This document shows, one piece after another, positions 35,913 to 46,312 of a stretch of 64,000 bases of DNA; the stretch's first letter is position 1; every line of letters begins with the position of its first letter. Origin of the DNA: Ciona savignyi. Lineage: Eukaryota; Chordata; Ascidiacea; Phlebobranchia; Cionidae. The position numbers and the translations under genes were made by a program. The notes beneath the pieces were generated by a model that worked only from the letters and a program-made list of their open reading frames with translations, made no database searches and had not been told where the DNA came from. The stretch lies in assembly GCA_000149265.1 (NCBI GenBank), contig CH003423.1, forward strand, positions 975,221 to 1,039,220. The letters are read 5' to 3'.

Positions 35913-36087
35913 CAATGTTACTTTGTTTATCATTCACACTGCCTTTTTTGCCTTTTTATGTTTTATTCTTGGTGCCAGAAACATCATTTTGAAATAGCAA
36001 TCATTTATCTCACTTCATCTTTTTACAAAAAGATATAGGTACTGGTTACATTTAAACATAGTTTTATATTTATTGTGGGGTTTTAAC
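35913..36087 (+). promoter_or_regulatory. Short MED20-ABHD intercistronic spacer, possible operon junction
   Basis: Only 175 bp separate the MED20 stop from the next ATG. It contains no AATAAA or ATTAAA, and a pyrimidine-rich run ends in 'aaaagatatag' at about 36038, a plausible trans-splice acceptor. Ascidians are known to use spliced-leader trans-splicing and compact operons; that this is one is inference. Confidence 0.4.
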
Positions 36088-39000
36088 ATGGCAGAAATAC
36101 AAAGTGAATCATTGGAACAGTTGCCAAAGTAAGATTTTAATGTATATAAATATCATTACGCTTCTCAGGGTTAATCGGTATAGTTTTTAGATTGTGGAAT
36201 GTACCTAGATCTTACATATAATGTGGTATTTGGTTTATAAATATAATACCATAATCCAAATAATTGCTGGCTGAATTTAAATTAATCCTTTTGTTATCCC
36301 AACCATAATCAAAATTCCCTCTGTATATAATCTTTCAATTATGCAGACAGCTCTGCAAATCTTTAATTAGTATTTGGTACGCTACTGTGATTTCCCATCT
36401 TAATCACTGCCTGTGTTTTTCTAGCAATCCTGAGCAATGTAGTTGGTGGAGAAGTTGGTGTAAATGGAAACCGACCTCTGCAAATCATCTTGTCGACGCA
36501 GAAAATAAAATGTTGCAGTGTAAGACATTGATCCAAATTTTTTTATATAATTCCGTGCCCGGTTTCGTTATGTACTAGTTTCGCTGTGTATTTTTTGTGT
36601 ATAGGTATTAGTAGTACCTATACAAAAGTAGTACCTATGTAGTACCGGTACCGTACTACAGTCTTTTGAATTGTACAAATATGTCTATGACCGGGAATCT
36701 GAGATAATCGAGATTAGGCGATATATAATTTTGTGAAAATATGTAGATTGTCAGGTATTAGTTAATTGATCAATACTTTGATTGAAAACATAGTCCTGTA
36801 TTATCCACACACCTAACAGCCTTAGTTGCTTTAAATGTACAACTTACACACAAACATTGTATTTAAATTTCTTTATTGTGCATTACATTTTAGTTATTAA
36901 ATCTTCCATTGAAAAGAAGCTGGTCAAGCTACCGAGTGGTCAAAGTCTATGGACACTAATGGTGAACCGAAAAATCTCGACTAAAGTTCCAATTGTCATG
37001 GTTCACGGTTTTGCAGGGGGAGTTGGATTGTGGGTAAGTTTTTAATATGGTTTAAACTTTTGAGATAAGTTTAAGATGATCCTGTGAAAAAGCAGTTGTG
37101 CTATTTTGCAATGTTAACATGATTTATATCTTTCATTCCATTACACCGTGCAAATAAAAAACTGTCACATTAAACCATGATGCCAAAATAAAACGGGAGA
37201 AAAAAACAACAATAAAAAGAAGTAATATCACACATTGCTCTTTAAGGAAAATATTATAAGTAACTTAGCTACGAATACAGTACAAAGTTGCTGTCTTTGC
37301 CTAACCTTGTAATTTCCTTTAGTGCATGAACCTTGATTCTCTGAGCAAACGTCGGCCATTGTACGCATTCGATCTTCTTGGCTTCGGACGAAGCAGCCGC
37401 CCTAAATTTGGAAGTGATCCAAATGGTGCTGAAAAAATGTTTATTCAATCAATTGAGGAATGGAGAGAAGCCTTAAAGCTTGATAAAATGATCTTGCTTG
37501 GCCACAGCTTCGGCGGTTATCTTGTGAGCAGCTATGCTCTTCAGTATCCGGAAAGGTGATATGATTTTAATATTGCAGTCTTTATAAATATAAATATATA
37601 TATATATATATAGCTGGTATGTGAGTTTTGACATTAATTTCAAAAGACATATATATTTTTACACAACTTATTTCGAAATTCATAAAACCAACAGTGATAT
37701 CTTGTTGTGATGACAAAATAAGATAAATGTAACCAAAGAAAATATCGGACACTGCTTAAAATCCAATTGTTCCAGCCCACTAAATACCCAAATGTTGGGA
37801 ATAAACTTATTCACTGTTACCATTTTTTCATTTCAGGGTAAAAAGTTTAATCCTGGTTGACCCATGGGGATTCCCGTCACAAGATCCAGATAGTGAACGG
37901 GCCCGTCAAATCCCAATCTGGATACGAGCGGTTGTTAGAATCCTTAGTCCATTTAACCCACTTGGGGTCGTAAGGGCAGCTGGACCATGGGGTAAGGAGA
38001 TAAATTATTAGATTGAGTGTAATCTCATGGATAAATACACACAATAGTCATTGTAATTGAACAAGTAATTATATTCTTATTAATTCCAATGGTTATTTTT
38101 TATTGGCTGATTGTATTGATAATTTTCTGTAAGGTGGGTAAAAAATTGATGTTAACAAACCATTAATACAACTAACTACTGAACTTAATATATTAAGTGA
38201 GTAGTAAGATAAAAATCACCCACAAACTTCCCGACTAACAATGTATATTAGTGTATATTAAAATTCCGACTAAAAATGTATATTAGTACATGGGTAAAAT
38301 ATTTCCAATTTATTTTAATGCTTATAGAGTACACTTATCCATTTTTAAACATTAATTTTCCCTGCAGAGACCTCAACTACAAAGCTTTTACAGAATGTTT
38401 ATTTAATTGTTAGATAATATGCCTTAGTTAAGTTTTAGTTTCTTCATTTATGTGAAGAAGTTCTAACATTATTAACACTATTAAAAAAGAAAAAGATATA
38501 TTTTAAAATGACAGTGCTTAAAACACTCGCATATATAAATTTGAATAGGTAATGTAGATAAAACATAAGATAATTGAAACATAAACGTTATTTAAAATAT
38601 AATAAGATAAAGTAGATAGCAAGCAATTGATACAGTATCTTTAATTTTAAACACATCTTTCCGTTTTTAAAAAGTAGCAATCATAATAGATCATAATTAA
38701 TAATCGTAAGCAGATCATGCTGCTTTATTTATGATTCATTTATTATAGAATTAAATTAACAATTGCCTCTTCCCCATGAAAATTAATATTTATTTATTTA
38801 TAATTTGCATCTTTAGATTGTAAACATGAATCAAAAACACAAACCTTATAGCAGTAGTTATTGCAGTCTAACTAAGTAATAATTTCCAAAAATACCAGTG
38901 GTAATTGCTAACTGTAATTATCAGAGTGCTTTTTTTATAATAAAATTTTTATTTTTTGCTGTAACTATTTGGTATATTATTCTTTTACGTTTTTGTGCCA

Positions 39001-41065
39001 CGTTTTTTTACCATTTTGTGCCACTAGGTATAACGTAGCTAATCGAAAATGTTATTTGCAGGACCTGGTTTGATTAAAAGGGCGCGCGCAGACTTTAAGG
39101 CCAGATATCCGGAAGTGAGTGAACAAGATGAAAACGCAATTTTCGAGTACATCTACCACTGTAATGCAGGCTCTCCAAGGTATAGGCTACTAAATTTTGT
39201 CCTGGTTTGTTTTATACTAATGTTAATGATGGTTGTATTTATTATTAAGTAAGGTTGTCGCAGCTTTTGCAATGTGATTTACTCATGTATATTCAATAGG
39301 CCTAAAGCATTTTTTTATTAATTTGACAAAATCTTTGGGATTAAATTAGCATCCATTAATTACTTGGCCTAAGGACACAACCACCCAGGAAGTGACTGGG
39401 ATGAAAACAGATCATGTCACCTCCCAGAATATTACCCTTGACTTTATCTATCTATTATAGTTTTATCTTAACATTTTTAGATTAAGAGTATTTTTTTTTA
39501 TTTTCCGTTGTGTAAGTATGTGTCCTTTTAATACCACTTTTTAAAATATCAAATCTGAACTAACCAAACCATGATTTTATTTTACAGTGGAGAATCAGCT
39601 TTCAGAAATATGAACCAGGGTTTGGGATATGCATACAAGCCAATGTTAACTAGAATAGGTTGGTAAAAACAATTTAACGTTTTTTATTTTATTATTTGCC
39701 TACAATAGCCTGTGTTACGGAATGGTGGCATGAGTGTGTTTTTTTACAAAGTCGTTTCTAAAAGCTAAAAATCATCCTAAAGTAAACAAGGTCTGTGTGA
39801 ATAGTACAGAGAGCCTCACCTTAATACACAAACTTACCTTGTATACATAAGTATCCTCAAAATCCTAACTCTGCACATGTTGGGCCGAAAATCCTTAATG
39901 CAATTTGACCTTATTCTCGCCATTTGAACGATAAGTTTTTTTGGTGAATGGTTATAGATGTCACAAAGTGCATCAAAGCATGTTTTTTACAAGAAAGTGT
40001 GCACAAGGTCGGTTAATTAAGACTACTTTATTCATGATTATGTGAAAAAATAAACTCTAGTACTAACAGTATTATTTTTTAGCACTGAGTTTTCATGCCC
40101 ATTGGCTTTTAATTACACCAATGAATGCTTAAAAATCACCCAAAATTTATTTTCTACCGTTTAAAACAACGGGTATAAACTATTTAATAAGCAGTCAAAC
40201 CTATAAAATAGTTATCCCCGTTATTTTTACCTCCGCGATACGGTTGGTCCCGAAAAGTTAAAGGTTTATCAAAATTAATATTTCACACTTTAGGTGCATT
40301 ATGTAATGAAGTTCCATTGACTTTTGTGTATGGGGCTCGATCATGGATGGACATCAGCTCAGGACACGAAACTCAAAACCTTCTACCTAATAACCATGTT
40401 GAAGTATATGTAAGTTGTTTAAATGATTATTGTTTACATTATTTAGAGTGTAAAATATTTATACTTTTAAATTATTTAAAACTCGCTGTTAAATATTGGC
40501 CACATTCACAAAGTTTGGCGGTTATTGTGCTCTCTAAATCATGCATGGTTGAATGTTTTAAACATTTTATGAGATTAGTAAATGTAATAATTTCACCTTG
40601 GTGATTTGGTGGGCAAAGATAGGATATTAATGTTTATTTCCGTATATGGGAAAACCAAGGGGGTTTACACTGGCAATTGACGGATCATCTCACGCCCATC
40701 GTCGGGTTACCGGAGATATTGCATTGTGTTGTGAATGATTGGGACATTCCTTTAATTTGGTACTACCTATTAATCCGATTGGTTTAGGCGATGTCTTTTA
40801 AGTTTTTTGCTTAAGGACACAACTGAATAGCTAGCGACCAGTTTCATACCTGCAACCCTTTCGACTGAAAGGACCAGTTTCATACCCGCAGGCCGCAACC
40901 CTTAGACCCACATTCACTGTGCAGATAAAATAACTTTAATAACCAGATTTTGAACTAGACTTTTTTTTGTTTCAGTCCGTCAAAGGCGCTGGGCATCACG
41001 TCTACGCTGATCGGCCAGAATTATTTCACGAGATCATAGACACAATTTGTGATGGCATCGACTGA
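36088..41065 (+). CDS. ABHD4/ABHD5-type alpha/beta hydrolase, 352 residues, 9 exons
   Basis: Exons: 36088-36128, 36425-36519, 36894-37033, 37323-37555, 37837-37991, 39062-39179, 39588-39658, 40294-40409, 40976-41065 (1059 nt, phases close). The protein aligns over its whole length with vertebrate ABHD4 and ABHD5: a Trp-rich N-terminal segment ([14 protein letters not shown]) like the lipid-droplet anchor of ABHD5, '[10 protein letters not shown]' oxyanion loop, '[13 protein letters not shown]', nucleophile elbow GHSFGG, 'VDPWGFP', '[11 protein letters not shown]', and '[12 protein letters not shown]' carrying the catalytic His. The Ser of GHSFGG is present, unlike ABHD5/CGI-58 where it is Asn, so this protein should be catalytically active and resembles ABHD4 (N-acyl phospholipid lysophospholipase) in that respect. 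Length matches (ABHD5 349). AATAAA at 41690-41695 may end the transcript. Confidence 0.93.
37588..37612. repeat. (TA)n microsatellite
   Basis: A run of alternating 'ta' just after the exon 4 donor of the ABHD gene. Confidence 0.8.
40600..40915 (-). repeat. tRNA-derived SINE (family 1), near full length, reversed
   Basis: Opens with the tail ('aggatattaatgtttatttcc') and closes with the tRNA-like head ('agcgaccagtttcatacctg'), antisense to the ABHD gene in its last intron. The head is partly doubled: 'gaccagtttcatac' occurs twice, at about 40835 and 40880. Confidence 0.7.
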
Positions 41066-41910
41066 TTATGCTGTCACACATATTTATATCAGCATTTTTG
41101 TAAATACTTTCGTTTAAGATGATTAACAGTAATTTTAATGAAAAAGAACCAAGTTTTTGTGTAGTATATATTGTTCTCTTTTCCCCTTAACGTGCCTCCA
41201 ATACCTTTCCTTTAATTGTGTACCCGAATACTTTTCCTTTAATCAGGAGTACTGTCTTTTGTTTTAGTATTTGTTTATATTTTTGTAGTAATTACACAGA
41301 CTTTAGAGTTGAATGTCAAGTTAACTTCAAAACAGTATAAATAATAACTTTAAAACAGTATAATTAATAACTCCAAAACAGTATAATTAATAACTCCAAA
41401 ACAGTATAAATAATAACTCCAAAACAGTATAATTAATAACCTAAAAACAGCGTAATTCAGATTAGAAATTTGAGTCTTGGGCTTATAATTGACAAAATGT
41501 CAATATAGCTCTAAATAGTAACAATTTTAGTTTTTAATTCTATTTTATGTATGTTGAGTATTTAATGTGTGCCTAAAACTACTTACAATGTCATTTTCTA
41601 CGTTTTATGCATATTTAACCATACTCCAGATATACAACAGTGTAATTGTTCCCTTTGCTATTTTTTGAACTCGAACGATTATCTTGTTAAATAAATTCAT
41701 TTGTGTTTGCTTTCAAAAGTAAAATAAAATGTGTACCCTTTATAAACGACTGTTTGTGTGCTTTTATACGGTGAGTATTGAAAGGCGCGATTTTGACCTG
41801 ATGTCATCCAAATTAAGGTTATGTATGTTTACAAAATACGTCATCGATAGTAACTGTTGCTTATGGTCTACGTTGCACCCGGTACGATTTGATTTAAAAA
41901 GCCCGCAACC
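41066..41910. other. ABHD 3' flank and NAGK 5' flank
   Basis: Holds the 23-bp tandem repeat listed next and a poly(A) signal at 41690-41695. No other gene is supported. Confidence 0.5.
41326..41456. repeat. 23-bp tandem repeat, about five and a half units
   Basis: The phrase 'aacagta' starts at 41331, 41354, 41377, 41400 and 41423, with 'aacagcg' at 41446, an exact 23-bp period. The consensus unit is 'aacagtataattaataactcc' plus 'aa'. It lies in the 3' flank of the ABHD gene. Confidence 0.85.
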
Positions 41911-44900
41911 ATGCCTTTTTATGGAGGAATTGAAGGGTAAGTCATTAATAACTTGTAAGAAAAAATACTCTTTGTAAAAAATGATCCGCGATGTAGGCTA
42001 GATGTAAAATTATGTAGATCGTAATGTAAGTCAATTTGCTATATATAATATTATTATGATCCCGCTACACTTCTCCATCGGTTTTAACACCTACTATTTA
42101 ATCGTCTTATCATTTTACTGTTTAAAACCAAGTACGATTTGTTGGTTTATACAGTGCTGATCGTTATTCGATTTATGGCATTTATTTGTTTGAACAGTCC
42201 CATCATAAACTCAAGACTAATTCCTTAGGTGCTGGTACCAACAACTTGTCCAAACAAGTTTTCTTTAGATGTGTAACTGGCGATTTCTTTTTACTATTAT
42301 AGGGGTGGCTCGAAATCAAACATGGTCATCATAAATGAAAATGGAGATGTTGTAGGTAAATGTGAAGGCCCTGATACTAATGTGTGGGTAAGTTAAAATT
42401 TATTATTAGATGTCTGTGTTATTTTTGTATTAATAAAGCCCAAATTGTAAGTGATTACTTAGTCAATTTTATACACTGTTACAACAATTCTTTTAATTTT
42501 TAGCAATATCTTAAGTGTACAAAACAATATTTTATCTTATCTGAAATAATTAGGTAACTGGACTAAACTTAAAGTAAAATTTAGCAAATAACAGTGCAGT
42601 CTCTATAAATAAAAGGCTGAAAATGTTAATTAGTTCTGTTTTACACAAGTTGTGGAATAATTAACTACAAAAGATGTTAAAAATGGTGTACAGTTACAAT
42701 AATACTTACCACACAGTTCCATACATAGAACTAGTTTTTATTTGGAAACAGCAAACCTATGCTTAAGTTAACGTAAATATGTTTTCTTTATATTATATTA
42801 TTTCTTTTTAAGCAAATAGGTCAAGTGGAAGTTTCCAGGCGAATAAGCCAAATTGTGGAAGGTGCTAAGGCGGCAGCTGGTATACCACCGGATGAAAAAC
42901 TCTGCTCACTGGTAAGAAAATGTTCAATGAGTGCCGGTCTTTGTGCTTTACATTCAGTGATAGTATAATGCTGCACTCGAAATCTTGTACCTAGTCTAGG
43001 TAATCCTGTTTTTTTTGACAAGAATAACATTGTGTGATACCAAACATTAGTGTAAATACATTGAAAAAAGGTATGCCCTTTTCTTATAGTATGTAATATG
43101 GATAAAACAAACAATTAGAACACTATGGTTACTTAATATTTGTTATAATTATTTATCCAATTATAATTATTTTTTTTGTTATAGTTATTTATCCAAAAAA
43201 TATAGAAAATGTGTGTAAAGCAAAAATAGTTTCAGTATATGTTTTTTTTTAATTTATTATGTTGTGTAAAATTATTTATTTTTTTTTAATATAGAAAATG
43301 TGTGTAAAGCAATGCTGCCGACTTAAAAATAAATAATTTTATCCAGGGCATGTGTTTAAGTGGGGGAGAACAAAAAGCCACAAATGAAACCATGGTTAAA
43401 ATGATGACTGAAACCTACCCATTGATGAGTGAGAGCTTAGTTATTAAGTCAGATACTGCAGGATCCATTGCAACTGCATGTGAAAATGGTAGGAGAGTGC
43501 TTTTCATATTTATTTTTTTAGTGGATTTCTATTTGGCCATACAAATATATGTCCGACCGGTTAGTCTTGTGGTTTGGTGCGTCGCCTTTCAACCAAAGGA
43601 TTGCAGGTACGAAACTGGTCGCTAGCTAGTCGGTAGTGTCCTTGGGCAAGGCGTTCACCGACATTTCCTGAATTCAGGGTATTAATAGTTCTACTAAATT
43701 AAATGAACGTTTCTCACCTCAAAGCCGTATGAATTTTTGCATTTTTAAAAGAACATTTCTATATTATTTGCATGTTGTTGTTTATTTAAAAATGTTTTGT
43801 AGATTTAATAATGCTATTATAGATTGGTTATTGAATAGTCAAAAATAAATTAGTCTTTTTCTACGTCTGTTTTATAAAAATTATTAATTATTTTTTATTT
43901 TAAACCAGGTGGAATGGTTTTGATTGCTGGCACTGGATCAAACTGTTCGCTTGTGAACCGCGATGGCTCGACATTTGGCTGTGGTGGTTGGGGTCATATG
44001 ATGGGTGATGAAGGCGGGGCTTACTGGATATCACATTTGGGGGCTAAGTTTGTTTTCGACCATGATGACAACATGTCTACTGCTCCGTATGACCCAACCC
44101 TTGTCAGGAAACTGATGTTCAAGTATTTTAAGGTGTGTGCAGGTTTAAACATCTTTAATGCCAAGAAGATGATGCATTTGCAGGGCCAAAAATATATCAA
44201 ATTTCGGGCGAACAAGAATTCACTCGCGTGTGGAAGCTCACTCAAGTAACAGGAGTAAATTGCGAGTAACGTGAAAAAACGCTCCATGTAAATAAAAAAT
44301 GGACGTAATGATGAGGATTTGTTTTGTATTCCCCTATACGCCAGTTGAATCGAAAACGGTCACGGTTAACGTTAATTTGATTTTTATCTGCAAGAGTAAA
44401 TTCTTACCCGCACGGCATGCATCATGCGAGTAAACACTCAAGTGTTTTGATTTTTAGCCCTGCATTTGGTAACGTTCACTCTGCAATACTGATACATTAG
44501 TTTTGACTGTCTTAAAATACTTAATTAACTTTTATTAATTCACAGGTTTCAAATCGCCTTGAGATGCTGGATAGCCTTTACAGTAATTTCACAAAGGCTC
44601 ATTTTGCTGGATTCTGCAAAGTTTTATCAACAGAAGGTATAATATATTTTGTTTTTACTTTCTTATTAAATTTAAATTAAATATTATTATAAAAAAAAAC
44701 TTTTTTCAGGGTGTATTGCAGCAAAAGATGATCTTTGTTTGCATCTTTTCATGGAAGCTGCTAAAGTGTTGGCGAAACATATCATTGCTTTAATCCCAAA
44801 AGCTCATCCGGTATTTGAAATTACACACATAATAAATATACAAAACTTAGCACAATAAAGGACTTTTATACTAGGATAAGATTTAGTTTTTATCTATATC

Positions 44901-45635
44901 AATGGAAAAACACAAGTGTTACCATCGCACAGGCAATGGACATATTCCCTCATCCCCACCGCCTGCTTAATATCACTTAAACCAAGCAAATACATTTGTT
45001 GTATATGATTAAAACTTTGCTACTGTTACTGTTCAGCCTATAATTCTAATGGGGTCAGGCGAAGTCTACTGAATACCATACCCCCTTACCCAATGATTTA
45101 TATCCCACAACCATTAGGCTTTTTGCAGACTTTAAATGCTGTAACTGGACCATTGAAAACTTTTTTATTTCTTTTTACAGGACATGCTTAACCAACCAGG
45201 TGGTCTACATGTTGTATGTGTCGGCTCAGTTTGGAAAAGTTGGGAACTTTTAAAAAAATGTAAGAATTCATTTTTCTAACTATTATACAGACTTCGCCAG
45301 ACCTATTAACATGTTTAATTTGATGACGTTTTTTTATTTTTATGGCTTGTAAATATTTGTACTGTTTGAAATTTTTTAAATTTTCATACCAGGTATCACC
45401 TTTAATATCTCGATATTTGATTTTAAAAGTTTCCCTGTCTGAGCATGCGATTCCCACAGCTTTTATGGAGACACTGCGGTCAAATTTACAAGGCAAACTT
45501 GGATCAATAACTCTGGTTGAACTAACTGGCAACAGCGCTATTGGTTCTGCGATTATCGGAATAAAACATGCAAATCTTACTGTGAATGTGGACCTAGCAA
45601 AGAATTACAAGGTCCTGTACAAGGCAGACATCTAA
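41911..45635 (+). CDS. NAGK: N-acetyl-D-glucosamine kinase, 340 residues, 9 exons
   Basis: Exons: 41911-41936, 42303-42387, 42813-42911, 43347-43488, 43909-44132, 44546-44636, 44710-44810, 45181-45259, 45460-45635 (1023 nt, phases close). It phosphorylates free N-acetylglucosamine salvaged from glycans, feeding UDP-GlcNAc synthesis in the cytosol. ASKHA-fold signs: '[15 protein letters not shown]' (phosphate-1 loop), 'CLSGGEQ', '[10 protein letters not shown]'-like '[15 protein letters not shown]', '[17 protein letters not shown]' (adenosine/phosphate-2), '[16 protein letters not shown]', and '[13 protein letters not shown]'. Length agrees with the human 344. The last acceptor is set at 45459 (ttcccacag): only this keeps the frame and restores the family sequence 'LLKKSFMETL'; a nearer acceptor at 45392 would shift the frame. 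A poly(A) signal is at 46118-46123. Confidence 0.95.
43545..43690 (+). repeat. SINE family 1, head and middle
   Basis: In NAGK intron 4, starting 'gtccgaccggttagtcttgtg' with 'cctttcaaccaaaggattgc', 'cgaaactggtcgctagctag' and 'gtccttgggcaaggcg'. The tail is missing. It is very similar to the 62.5 kb copy, so relatively young. Confidence 0.7.
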
Positions 45636-46312
45636 TTTAAGTTCCATTTAAACGTCCTTATGCAGTATACTTACTTAATTTATCCCTTTTAAATGTTATT
45701 ATATCTTTTAGCTAAATTATACTAGCTTGGTTTTTTATGTATTATGCCAAGGTTTTCAATCCTACTAATATTGAGCTGTTTTTGGTGGTGTGTTTTATCG
45801 GTGTGCACTTTCAATTTTAGTATCAATGTTCTTATAAAGTTACACAAACTATTTCTTCTTTTTTAATTGTATTTCGATTACTGAACTATTTTATTTCCAG
45901 AATATACAAATCTGTTTAAATTTACTACCTATTATATCTATATTTGTGCCAGATTTATTATTAAAAGGGTATTTTTTGAGATTTTGTGATTGGTTTGCAG
46001 TAAATTTGTATTCAGCAAATTCTATTTATTCTTGTGTGCTGTATTTTATCATACTTTTGATTTCAATCATTATTTTAAAGCGTAATATTTATTAAAGGTT
46101 GATTAAAATTGGTTTTAAATAAACCGACATAAATTGTACCGTTTATTTTATTTACAAATTAATTTTGACAGATGACAGTTCAGTTAACAGTTAAATCAAC
46201 AATTTTACAACACTTATTTAAATTCAGTCGGTCCATACTTGTAAACATTGCACAGTTACGACTGGAAATCTATTATTGTTAAATCCCATTAATGACTTTA
46301 CATAGCGCTGTG
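45636..46312. other. Convergent 3' ends of NAGK and Tyrp copy A
   Basis: The NAGK poly(A) signal AATAAA is at 46118-46123 and the minus-strand signal for Tyrp A (TTTATT on the plus strand) is at 46142-46147. The two transcripts should therefore end within a few tens of bases of each other or overlap. No other gene is seen. Confidence 0.6.
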
